DNA of 64,000 nt from Omphiscola glabra (lineage: Eukaryota > Mollusca > Gastropoda > Lymnaeidae), in the NCBI GenBank assembly GCA_964017045.1, contig OZ024796.1:1575637-1639636 (forward strand), given 5' to 3'. Numbering within the stretch: position 1 is the first letter of the stretch; each line of letters opens with the position of its first letter. Positions 47,701-56,039 of this stretch are shown piece after piece. The notes beneath the pieces are model-generated. The model made no database searches and had not been told where the DNA came from. It saw only the letters and a list, made by a program, of their open reading frames with translations. The position numbers and the translations under genes were made by a program.

Positions 47701-49550
47701 TAAATTCAGCATTTGCCTGTTACAAAACTCTTTTAAAAGAAACAGAAAGCAAGGTGAAGCAGACAACTTTGCACCAATATTTTCAACTGGGTCAATCCAC
47801 AACAGCGGAAAGTGAGGATGGCAGATGATTTTTCTTGTTAATGTTCATCAGATTATAAAGTCTCTAAACATTTTATTTTATGTATAAATATGTGCATATG
47901 ATTTCTTTTGTTTTTTAATTTAAATGTTAATTTTTTTAATTTCTGTTTACTTAAACAATGTTTTGTACTTTTATTTTTATAGGAAATGAAAAGAATGAAA
48001 TGATTTATGAACTAACGACTATATTATTTTATACAAAAATTGTAACAGATCCAATTAAATTTGTATGGGTTTATATCAAAATTATTGATTCATTATACGG
48101 CTTTTTGCTTTACGGCCAACTTTTCCGGAACGTATCTAGGCCGTAAAGCGAGGTATGGGTGTATACTTTATTTTTCTCCTTTGTTAAAATACAGTTCTAT
48201 ACTGTAAGTTTTTAAAGAAAAGTAATAATGATGATTACTACCTAGTATAATTATAAAATATAAATTTCATTGGTAACATGCTCAAATAACTAGAGCTAAC
48301 AACTCTCCAATTTATTCACACCATGACATATTCAGGGCTACAGAACAACACGCAATTAATTAAAGTAGGGGAGATTACTTAAAGATTCAATGACAAGTTT
48401 ATTGACTACTTGTGAAATTTTTAACTACCAACAAAATCAGTCAAAGTTATAAAACTACTAAGACATACATACGGACTAAAAGCTAAGTCTTTTGGAAGTT
48501 TATCAGGAATATCAGACTCATAATATGTGTCTGGAGGTAGATCGTTCAAAAATTTTGCATTTGTACTTTGATTTTGCTCATAGAACTCATCGTAAAGTTC
48601 TCTTACTTTTTCCACCAGGGCCTGAAACAAAACAAAAAAGATAGTTAATTAAAAATCAGTTTCTATGGCATTCAAATTATATTTTTTTAAATTTCAATGT
48701 ATTAACAGATTGAATATCTGTTGAGATTTAAAAGAACCAATATGTAAGGCTTTAACCATTCAAGATGGATTCAAAGTGTGATCTAAAGTTTCAGTCAAGA
48801 GGATTCAGAAAAATAAATGTAGACCCTATCAAAAGTCGTGATTAAATTAAGTTTATGAACAATTACCGTAGCAGCTGAAGTCTTTTTGCGAAAATATTCT
48901 CCTAGGCTATCATTGACAAGTCTCACAAGCTCACCGCCATCCTTTTTTTCGGATATATAGGTGGCCTCATCCAAGAAACTTTGGGTTGCATCCCTCATAA
49001 TTCCATCATTAGCCAACTGTGCATTAAAAAAAAAATTAAGTAGATCCAATAAAAAAATAATTTATGATTCATAAACAAAATGAGCACGGAGCACAATTTT
49101 TTTAAGTTTTGTAAATTATAATGCAAGAGAAATTTATTTAAGACTCAAGAGAAACCAGTTTACATTATCTCTAATCATTGATGGCAAAATCTATATAAAT
49201 TTCCAACTTTTCTTCAAAATTTACTTTAGATTTTGCTTTAAAAAATGTAATAGTCATGGCCATTATGCTTGTTAAAATGTGCGGCTTTTATTTTAAAGTT
49301 TGACTCATCTCCAAATTTATTTTCAATGATACTGTAGTCCTCCCAAAATTGATGGCTAGCCTAGAATATTAAGCAACAACTTATTTAAATATACTACCTG
49401 TAAAATATAATTTTGGATTAGCATGGCCCAGTTCTGAACATCTCCAGCTAATGTACCAATCCCAGGGGGCACTTCTCCTGGGTAGGCTAGTATTGGAGTA
49501 TGTAAATTAACAAAATGTAAAACTATCACAACAGTGTGCTCCCACATCAT
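29790..49550 (-). CDS. voltage-gated calcium channel alpha2delta-family subunit (VWA-Cache protein)
   Basis: Alpha2delta subunits are extracellular, membrane-anchored proteins that traffic and modulate Cav channels. I assembled 22 coding exons, 5' to 3': 49398-49550, 48867-49016, 48473-48621, 47069-47221, 45832-45996, 45244-45372, 44506-44634, 43938-44059, 42614-42717, 41621-41874, 41293-41437, 40747-40896, 39695-39763, 38671-38832, 36906-37033, 35599-35754, 34993-35204, 33304-33508, 31856-32066, 31064-31202, 30589-30751, 29790-29985. All are GT-AG and in phase: 1147 residues. A signal peptide (about 1-23) precedes a VWA_N-like region. RPWYIQATSGPKD leads into the VWA domain, with MIDAS motif DCSLS (255-259), GGTT (337-340) and TDG (369-371). 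The first Cache-type region includes GLGLMITHAVPV and GKYIGVVGVD; a second has FRTYPG and RPWYKR (774-779). A Cys-rich tail ends in a hydrophobic stretch (1130-1147) preceded by NNT, suggesting GPI anchoring. Subtype (CACNA2D3/4-like, or CACHD1-related) is unresolved. Confidence 0.9.
31014..31040. repeat. poly(G) tracts, alpha2delta intron 20
   Basis: Two G-runs of about 10 bases within 30 bp of the exon 20 donor. Confidence 0.8.
31258..31510. repeat. 31-bp minisatellite, 8 copies, alpha2delta intron 19
   Basis: Unit contains CATCATTCACAACATGAACA plus TTTATTTTGAA. It lies about 55 bp upstream of the exon 20 acceptor in the sense direction. Confidence 0.95.
32294..32385. repeat. 18-bp minisatellite, 5-6 copies, alpha2delta intron 18
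   Basis: Unit CCCTGTATGATGTTACAT with GCATGATG variants. Confidence 0.93.
32640..33255. repeat. degenerate A/G-rich array, alpha2delta intron 18
   Basis: About 600 bp of ATAGTGGGAATATAG, GGGAGAATATA and AGTGGGAATTT variants with no strict period. It begins about 50 bp downstream of the exon 18 donor. Confidence 0.9.
33262..33303. repeat. 20-bp tandem duplication of the exon 18 donor
   Basis: ACAAAGGCAATAACTGACCT occurs twice. On the minus strand this gives two donors, each G|GTCAGTTATTGCC, with GT at 33303-33302 and 33283-33282. Use of the second would add 20 nt and shift the frame. Confidence 0.9.
33640..34376. repeat. 23/24-bp minisatellite, about 31 copies, alpha2delta intron 17
   Basis: Two unit types, CACAGCAGGCAGATGCCAAG plus AAA and CCAATGCTGGCAGATGCCAA plus GAAA, interleave; a block of units is repeated (about 33650-33830 and 34030-34190). 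All six frames are open for 250 or more codons, a composition effect. Confidence 0.97.
34744..34774 (-). ncRNA. hammerhead-like motif
   Basis: Minus strand reads ACTGATGAAGGCGTCAGCTG then AAATGTC, i.e. CUGAUGA, a short stem-loop (GGC-GUCA-GCU), GAAA, then UGUC. This matches the minimal hammerhead core as found in Penelope-like elements. No surrounding element was recognised. Confidence 0.35.
35930..36912. repeat. 36-bp minisatellite, 27 copies, alpha2delta intron 15
   Basis: Unit contains CTGATGCCTTTGCTATACAT and TTGTCCAGTGACTGA, alternating between GACCTG and GAACTG variants. Homogeneous except for single changes near 36052, 36229 and 36900. The first sense-strand unit overlaps the exon 15 donor. 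Confidence 0.98.
37102..37330. repeat. 10-bp minisatellite, about 23 copies, alpha2delta intron 14
   Basis: Unit CATTGGGGAG with CATTGGGGAA and CACTGGGGAG variants. It starts about 70 bp upstream of the exon 15 acceptor in the sense direction. Confidence 0.97.
37388..37770. repeat. 66-bp minisatellite, 5-6 copies, alpha2delta intron 14
   Basis: Unit contains GTCATTCTTATGTCACACTT, ATGTTGCTCTTATGTCCCAC and TTATATTGCAATTATGTCAC. Internally built from shorter CTTATGTC-like subunits. Confidence 0.95.
38233..38415. repeat. 18-bp minisatellite, 10 copies, alpha2delta intron 14
   Basis: Unit GGTGTAGTATGGACATTT, nearly perfect. Confidence 0.97.
38882..39370. repeat. 44-bp minisatellite, 11 copies, alpha2delta intron 13
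   Basis: Unit contains GGAAACCATGAGACTGCAAA and CCTCTCTCACATTTGATTGT. The array ends about 50 bp upstream of the exon 14 acceptor (sense direction). Confidence 0.96.
39932..40535. repeat. 24-bp minisatellite, about 25 copies, alpha2delta intron 12
   Basis: Unit contains CAGTCCACCAGCAGAGCAAT plus TGTT, with CAATCCACCAGT and CCACAAGTAGAG variants that drift along the array from one end to the other. Confidence 0.97.
42145..42315. repeat. minisatellite of about 40 bp, 4 copies, alpha2delta intron 9
   Basis: Unit contains TTCATTGGTTAATAAAAACA and GGGGGTATCAGTGAAA. Confidence 0.93.
42790..42868. repeat. 12-bp minisatellite, 6-7 copies, alpha2delta intron 8
   Basis: Unit GACCACTAAGGT. Confidence 0.95.
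42957..43380. other. GC-rich island, possible transposon fragment, alpha2delta intron 8
   Basis: This block is far richer in G and C than its surroundings (for example CCGGAAAATCAGGCCCCGAA and GGAAGCGTCGGATGCCC). It has no coding similarity I can name. The sharp change in composition suggests an inserted element, perhaps the untranslated end of a retroelement, but no ends or target duplication were found. Confidence 0.4.
43550..43934. repeat. 76-bp minisatellite, 5 copies, alpha2delta intron 8
   Basis: Unit contains CCAACTACACACCTTTGTTT, AACTTCTATGTCACTAGCTA and CAGCTGAGATCACGTCCACA. The last copy ends within a few bases of the exon 8 donor at 43937. Confidence 0.96.
44075..44458. repeat. 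37-bp minisatellite, about 9 copies, alpha2delta intron 7
   Basis: Unit contains TCTATCCTAAGCTAGGGTAA and TTCTATAATATCATGAG. It starts about 15 bp upstream of the exon 8 acceptor in the sense direction. Confidence 0.96.
44997..45214. repeat. 30-bp minisatellite, 7 copies, alpha2delta intron 6
   Basis: Unit contains AACTCAACTATCTTTGAGGT plus GCTCCAAGAA. It begins about 30 bp after the exon 6 donor. Confidence 0.96.
46108..46160. repeat. 27-bp duplication, alpha2delta intron 4
   Basis: AGGGATTGGATTATAACATT occurs twice in tandem. Confidence 0.85.
47308..48161 (+). mobile_element. Tigger/pogo-type nonautonomous element, alpha2delta intron 3
   Basis: The left end reads CACCTATACCTCGCTATACG and the reverse complement of the right end CACCCATACCTCGCTTTACG, flanked by TA on both sides. 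TA target duplication and these ends are typical of Tigger elements. Interior subterminal repeats TATACGGC and TTTACGGCC occur at both ends. A plus-strand open frame at about 47655-47828 encodes NDPDEERSAKVSRGVNSAF and KQTTLHQYFQ, which resembles the C-terminal end of Tigger transposases. The DDE catalytic core is absent, so the copy is an internally deleted derivative. A 24-bp array lies inside it. Confidence 0.88.
47515..47613. repeat. 24-bp minisatellite, 4 copies, inside the Tigger element
   Basis: Unit contains GTGACTCAGTAAGTTGACGT plus GTTT. Confidence 0.95.
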
Positions 49551-51454
49551 TCTTTCAAGAACTGGGATTCTTGGTTTATGATTTTTCTGTTGCTGATATG
49601 ATCTCCATCTTGATTTTTTCAGGTGTTTGATCACTAACCTTGTTGGTTATGATAGAAAATCTGAATATTAAACAATGATTTATGATTAGCAAAATAAAAT
49701 AATTTCCTTGTTTACATAATGTAACAATGCAAATAGATTTATGAATAGATACATATGATAATAGGCTCTAATAATATTTTTTTAAGTATTTAGGGCTTAC
49801 ACATTGCTGACATTAATCATTATGTTTTCAACTCATGAATACCTTCTAAGACTTCTTAGAGCGATTGCTAACACTATGCAATTTTAAAGTCATATTCTTT
49901 TAGTGAAAATGAGTTATTGAGTTAGTCTAACTAATCCAATTTTATTTTAATGAAGTGAATCAATTATTTAAATAATTGAAAATGAATTTTTTGACGTTCA
50001 TCAATCTGAATTAACTGAGTGATTGAATATCTTGAATTATTCAAAATCAAATAAATCATTCTCATTCAGTATTTCAATGAGAAACAATCATGAAACTCAC
50101 ATTATTAGTCATAAAAAATAGTAATAGTAATAGTCATGTAATTCATGAAATCATAAGTTATAAGCATAACTATAAATTATGATAAGTTCAAGACTTGACA
50201 ACAAGAGTAAATGAGTAACTTGTAAGACTAGTCACTTGTAAGTAGGCTAAGTAGTGTAAGAATAAGACTAGGCGCTTTACTTTACTAGAGGGTAAGAGTC
50301 TTAGAAAAATTAGAGATGATCCCGGTCCGGGGATCGGAATCGAAAACACTAATCTTAAGACAAGAAATAATGGCCGAAATAATATATATAAAAAATATCC
50401 CTCAAAGATATTACTATAATATAATTTCAAAAGCATTTTCTTAATGAAATTAACAATGTCCAGATATATTATAATAAATAGCTCACTATTGATTTTCAAT
50501 AAGGGATGTGCAGAAATGATAATTAAAGATAGCCGCCATATTGTTTACTAAATTATTTAAAATGTTGGCCTAACTTCAAGAACCAGCGACAAAACAAATT
50601 AAAATCCCTTGGTGAATATGCTGTGTTTCTGTTCAGGAGATCTTTAAAACTTTGAAGTACCATTCGAGACAATTTGATTAATCGAATCCATGTGTTGTAT
50701 GAAGGTTGTTTGCCCTGGGTGGCACTTTTTCGGGGCGCGACATTTTCGGTCTAATTACTGACGTCTACTGGTATTAGTAGACTTATACTTAGGCCTATAT
50801 GTCATGTCGGCCACACATGGTCACGGCCTGGTTAAATTTGTCGAAATCATGTCTTGTTTAAAAGTTCGTGTAACATAAATAAACTTGCACCCCTTTAAAT
50901 AAATTTTAAAAAGTGCCGACCGTGGCGGACTGACCAAACCGCCACTCCATCTCTGTTGGTTGACTGTCTGAGTCTGACTTGATAACAATTTATCATTATC
51001 CCTCAGCCTCAGTTTCAGTTTTCGCGCACCGTTTCACAATTTTGTTATATTTCTTCTTCTAATGATGCGTTAGTCAAAAAATTTTAATCTCACATGATTT
51101 TATAAAGCTGGCTGGGGAAACGCAAAAGAACTCATTCACATTCGTTACCCTTCGTGATGTGTGCCGACTTGTAGTTGCTCTGCGAAGCATTGGTCTGATT
51201 GGTGGATATATGGAGCACGGTGATCGCTAATAGTATATTGCAAAATAAATGAATAATAAAATATTTTTTTTAAAAATAATATTATGTCATTTTTACTGAA
51301 AAAGCTTTAGTTGAGAGAGTCAAAAATATTTAAGATGAATTAAACTGTATTAAGCCTACCATTCTTGAGCCAGACGGACAACATCCAGTCGTGAAATATT
51401 AATATACAGTTGTTTTTCTTAAACTCCATCCATTTTGTGTAATAAAATATCCAA
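49551..51454. other. 5' flank of the alpha2delta-family gene
   Basis: No further coding exon was recognised. An in-frame upstream ATG at 49632-49634 would add 28 basic residues before the signal peptide, so the start at 49550 is preferred. A GATCCCGGTCCGGGGATC palindrome lies at 50320-50340, and AATATGGCGGC (YY1-like, minus strand) at about 50530. A hAT-like end fragment (GGCACTTTTTCGGGGCGCG) is at 50720-50745. Any 5' UTR exon and promoter are not resolved. Confidence 0.4.
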
Positions 51455-52200
51455 TTTGTACAATTGTCTAGCTTTTGGTACAATTGTCTGGCTACTGGTA
51501 AAACTGGCACAATGGTCTGGCTACTGGTGAAACTGGTACAATTGTCTGGCTACTGGTATAATTGTCTGGCTACTGGTAAAACTGGTACTATTGTCGAACA
51601 ACTGTACAAAGAGTAGCCCATGTTACGTCGGTGGGGCGCTCTGAGCCAAGGAACACACTCGGCCACACAAAAGGAACACACAAAATTAGTTTGCTGGTTG
51701 CCCCCCCCCCCCCCCGGTCGTGGGTCACACATTAAGTTAACGATTGCAAATGTGGGGCAGTTGGCCCCCGCTTGTGCTTTTCGTGAGTTGTACAAGATTG
51801 AGAACTCGGTAAATCTTCGGCAGGTCTTTATTTCATTATGCTCTCTTCTGAGCTTCTCTGGCACAACTGTCTAGCTACTGGCACAACTATCTGACCACTG
51901 GTACTACTGTCTGACCATTGGTACAAATGTCGGACTACAAGTGAAATGATTGGCTACTAGTACCACTGTCTGGCTACTGGCAAAACTGCTTGACCACTGG
52001 TACGACTTTCTGACCACTGGTACAACTGTCTGACTGCTGGTACAAAGTATTGGCTACTAGTGCAATTGTCTGGCTACTGGTACAACTGTTATAATAACAA
52101 TTTTACAACTGTCTGACCACTGGTACAACTTTCTGACCACTGGTACAACTGTCTGACCACTGGTACAACCGTCTGACCACTGGTACATTTGTCTAACCAA
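51455..52200. repeat. degenerate repeat of about 20 bp, split by an insert
   Basis: CTGGTACAACTGTCTGGCTA and CTGACCACTGGTAC variants at 51455-51600 and 51855-52200. A unique segment of about 250 bp with a poly(C) run of about 16 (51701-51716) separates the two blocks and looks like an insertion into the array. Confidence 0.9.
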
Positions 52201-52544
52201 TGCGATTTCTTAAAAAGTATTATTTCAAGGATCCTATTAATAACTTTGAAAAATTATTTTTAAAAAAATAGAATGTAATTTCCTCAGAATCCTACGCCCC
52301 TGGTCCGTGGTCCCTTTCGATCGGGGGCAATAGGTCAGTTGCTCACCCTACTCAACGGATGATACGACCCTGGTTAGTTTCCACTTTTCTCTCCTAAAAA
52401 TGCTATAGCTCACTCATCACAGCTCCTCTTATATAATCCTTTCACCACCGCCGCCCTGCTGGAGCACAGCCTACTTAGCTTACAGCTCCTCGTGATACAA
52501 AGTCTTCATTGTAGACCCCCCCCCCCCGCATCATACAACCAAAC
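52201..52544. other. no gene recognised
   Basis: Unique sequence between arrays, ending in a poly(C) run. Nothing else was found. Confidence 0.45.
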
Positions 52545-52790
52545 GCCTTCTGTCATGTAGACCCCTGCATTATTATGCCAAATGCCATCTGTCATGTAGA
52601 CCCCTGCATTATTATGCCAAATGCCATCTGTCATGTAGACCCCTGCATTATTATGCCAAATGCCATCTGTCATGTAGACCCCTGCTTCATATGGCCAAAC
52701 GCCCTCTGTCATGTAGACCCCTGCATCATAATGCCAAATGCCCTCTTTCATGTAGACCCCTGCATTATTATGCCGAATGCCCTCTGTCGT
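52545..52790. repeat. 39-bp minisatellite, 6 copies
   Basis: Unit contains CATGTAGACCCCTGCATTAT and TATGCCAAATGCCATCTGT. It abuts the next array directly. Confidence 0.95.
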
Positions 52791-52794
52791 GTAG

Positions 52795-54215
52795 AGGTGG
52801 AGGGTGCGTTAGTATGGTGGAGGGTGCGTTTGTATGGTGGAGGGTGCGTTTGTATGGTGGAGGGTGCGTTTGTATGGTTAAGGGTGCGTTTGTATGGTGG
52901 AAGGTGCGTTAGTATGGTGGAGGGTGCGTTAGTATGGTGGAAGGTGCGTTAGTATGGTGGAGGGTGCGTTAGTATGGTGGAAGGTGCGTTAGTATGGTAG
53001 AGGGTGCGTTACTATGGTGGAGGGTGCGTTACTATGGTGGAGGGTGCCTTTGAATGGTGGAGGGTGCGTTAGTATGGTGGAGGGTGGGTGTGTTAGGTGG
53101 CGGGTGCGTTTATATGGTGGAAGGTGCCTTTGTATGATGGAGGGTGCGTTAGTATGATGGAGGGTGCGTTTGTATGGTGGAGGGTGCGTTAGTATGATGG
53201 AGGGTGCGTTAGTATGGTGGAGGGTGCGTTTGTATGGTGGAGGGTGCGTTTGTATGGTGGGGGTGCGTTAGTATGGTGGAAGATGCGTTAGTAAGGTGGA
53301 GGGTGCATTTGTAAGGTGGAAGGTGTGTTAGTATGGTGGAGGATGCGTTAGAATGGTGGAGGGTGCGTTAGAATGGTGGAGGGTGTGTTAGTATGGTGGA
53401 GTGTGTGTTAGTATGGTGGCGGGTGCGTTTGTATGGTGGAAGGTGCGTTAGTAAGGTGGAGGGTGCGTTTGTACGGTGGAGGGTGTGTTAGTATGGTGGA
53501 GGGTGCGTTAGAATGGTGGAGGGTGCGTTAGTATGGTGGAGGGTGTGTTAGAATGGTGGAGGGTGTGTTAGAATGGTGGAGGGTGTGTTAGTATGGTGGA
53601 GGGTGTGTTAGTATGGTGGAGGGTGTGTTAGTATGGTGGCGGGTGCATTATTTTGGTGGAGGGTGCGTTAGTATGTTGGAGGGTGTGTTAGTATGGTGGA
53701 GGGTGTGTTAGGTGGCGGGTGCGTTAGTATGGTGGAGGGTGTGTTAGTATGGTAAAGGGTGCGTTAGTATGGTATAGGGTGTGTTAGTATGGTAAAGGGT
53801 GCGTTTGTATGGTAAAGGGTGTGTTAGTATGGGGGGTGTTAGTATGGTAAAGGGTGCGTTAGTATGGTAAAGTGTGTGTTAGTATGGTAAAGAGTGCGTT
53901 AATATGGTAAAGGGTGCGTTAGTATGGTTAAGGGTGCGTTTTTATGGTAAAGGGTCTGTTAGTATGGTAAAGGGTGCGTTAGTATGGTAAAGGGTGCGTT
54001 AGTATGTTGGAGAGTGCGTTAGTTTGGTAAAGGTTGTGTTAGTATGGTAAAGGGTGCGTTAGTATGGTAAAGGGTGTGTTAGTATGGTGGAGGGTGTGTT
54101 CGTATGGTAAAGTATGCCTTAGTATGGTAAAGGGTGCGTTAGTATGGTGGAGGGTGCGTTAGTATTGTAAAGGGTGCGTTTGTATGGTAAAGGGTGCGTT
54201 AGTATGGTGGTGGTG
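52795..54215. repeat. 20-bp G-rich satellite, about 70 copies
   Basis: Unit GGTGGAGGGTGCGTTAGTAT. The left half mostly carries GGTGGAGGG, while the right half (from about 53745) shifts to GGTAAAGGG. TGTGTT versus TGCGTT and TTTGTAT versus TTAGTAT variants are mixed throughout. The plus strand is almost free of C, giving strong strand asymmetry. Confidence 0.98.
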
Positions 54216-54643
54216 TTGTCCGTTGGGAATCCAAGTCATAAGGCTCATTGCAATAAATTTATTAGTTAAGAGGTGTATTTATTTTTATTTTGTTCATAAC
54301 GTCCTTCAACAATTAGGCATCAATAACGAAGGAAGCAACTAAATATTTCTGAATTTTTTTTAAGAAAACGAAGATGTTCGCTTGCAAAATTACACATAAA
54401 TGTTTACAACAATCACTAAGTAATTCCAAAACTTTTATTGTGCGTTTCATCTATGCGATATTTCAATATTTTTTGTGTATTATTATTGAAATGTTGTTGT
54501 TTTCTTGGAGTTGCGGTTTCAACTCGAACTTCTCTCCACTTGACATTAATTTCGAACTTACGAAGAAAAAAAGAATTAGAATCATAAAATGAAAACAAAA
54601 AGTGGCACGGTTAAGCACATTTAAGTAAACATTTGATTGGAGT
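54216..54643. other. no gene recognised
   Basis: AT-rich spacer; short open frames on both strands without recognisable similarity. Confidence 0.45.
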
Positions 54644-54829
54644 CAGAGGCGTAGCTAGAGGGTTTGGCGGCCGGGGATAAGATTTATTTTAAAGAGCTTG
54701 TTTTATTTTTTCGATTCTCAAATCCATTATTTTCATCAATAAAATAATATCAAAGCACATTTTGGCGCCACTAACTAGTCAGGGCCCCCAGGAGCGTCTG
54801 TCCCCCCTACCCCCTTAGCTCCGTCACTG
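54644..54829. mobile_element. hAT-type MITE, copy 3
   Basis: Ends CAGAGGCGTAGCTAG and (reverse complement of the right end) CAGTGACGGAGCTAA. The flanking octamers ATTGGAGT (54636-54643) and ATTTGAGT (54830-54837) match at 7 of 8. It belongs to the same GGCGTAGC-ended family as the copies at 832 and 1772, but is more diverged. Confidence 0.75.
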
Positions 54830-55012
54830 ATTTGAGTTGGTGATAATGAAGTTCTAATATACGTTTTATCGTTGTGAATATTTGGTTTTTCAATCAATGA
54901 GTTAATTAAGAGATTCCTATTTGTGTATTGTTTACAAACGTTCTGTATGTAATGGCATAATGACATACAGCAGATAGTAATGAGTTTTAACTCATGTAAA
55001 CTCATTTCTATT

Positions 55013-55043
55013 CCTCCCGAAGAAGGCATTTCGCCGAAACGTT
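55013..55043 (+). ncRNA. hammerhead-like motif, degenerate
   Basis: CCCGAAGAAGGCATTTCGCC followed by GAAACGTTA has the stem-loop plus GAAAC arrangement of Penelope-type hammerheads, with CUGAUGA degraded to CCGAAGA. Probably a remnant. Confidence 0.3.
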
Positions 55044-55084
55044 ATCATATTTATTAAATCCTTTATATTAACTTCGCTTTTGTT

Positions 55085-55700
55085 CGTGGCTCATGGTAGA
55101 CAAAATCTTCGGACGGCTAATTGACCCACTTCTCGTTAAGCTATCGAGCTGAAACATGGCATATAGACTCGATGCCGATGACAACTCATTCTATCAAATG
55201 TTCAGTCCCACACCCCAATCACAGCCTAAACACACCCCAATCACAGCCCCAAAGAATCAGTTATTCCGGTTTTTTTTCCAAGGGAGGTTAAAATAAAATT
55301 CACGATAACTGCGCTAAATCAGTAAATGATATTCTTTTTTTTTTTAAAATCGCAAGTGCGATTGGAGCGTAATATTTTATTTTGTTTTTCTGAAATAGTT
55401 GGTGACATAAATCTGCCGTATAAAACTTACAAGCGGGTGCGTGTCATTAGAATATTAAATTGTTCAGGGCAGAGGCGTAACTGGGTTTTTGGCGCCCTTG
55501 GCTAATTTATTTTTTAAATAATAAAAAATTAAAAATTAGAGACTTAGCGGCGCCCTTTTGAACAGGCGCAGGCCGGCGCCCTTTGCAACTGCCACAATGC
55601 CAAGCCGTTGTTACGCCTCTGGTTCAGGGGCGTGAAAAAAAATGTGCGTTTCTTATGTGCACGATTTGCCAAATTTTCAGCCCCACCTCCCATTGCTTGA
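55085..55700 (-). mobile_element. dispersed repeat, copy B, interrupted by a MITE
   Basis: Inverted homologue of 4185-4770. Shared blocks read, on the plus strand, GGCTAATTGACCCACTTCTC, then TTCTATCAAATG, then CGCAAGTGCGATT and TTTCAGCCCCACCTCCCATT. It contains an internal duplication of CACACCCCAATCACAGCC (about 55208 and 55232) and is interrupted by the MITE at 55470-55621. Confidence 0.75.
55470..55621. mobile_element. hAT-type MITE, copy 4, nested
   Basis: Ends CAGAGGCGTAAC and GTTACGCCTCTG form a perfect 12-bp inverted repeat. Identical 8-bp flanks GTTCAGGG (55462-55469 and 55622-55629) mark the target duplication. The homologous position in the 4-kb copy of the host repeat carries a single GTTCAGAG-like site, i.e. 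an empty site. Confidence 0.93.
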
Positions 55701-56035
55701 TAGTACATTTCTCGAGGATTCATACGGGGGAAAATACTTTATTTTTAAGGGTTGTTTAATTATCCCGTTCTTTTATTCCAACCTTCAACCTACCTAGCTC
55801 CACTATTTCCTATTTCGCAGCTTGAACGCAGTTCTTCTTTTCTTATTTATGCTTTTTAAGAACGTGGGCAGCAATAAATATTTATATTTTACTCTTTGTT
55901 AATAAGGCTCTCGTTGCTGGGTGCTAATAAAAAAAAATAAATTACATTACTATTATTGATTCAGGGAATAACAATTTCATTTTCTCATTTCTTTTCAAGG
56001 GATATAAGCCACTATTTGCTCTAGTGGCATAACGT
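55701..56035. other. no gene recognised
   Basis: AT-rich spacer between the dispersed repeat and the 29-bp array. Confidence 0.45.
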
Positions 56036-56039
56036 ATGG

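Noticed and set aside
49551..49634. Upstream in-frame ATG extending the alpha2delta N-terminus by 28 residues
   Set aside because: The extension is basic and would bury the hydrophobic signal segment. The MMWEH start places the signal peptide at the N-terminus. Not excluded by sequence alone.
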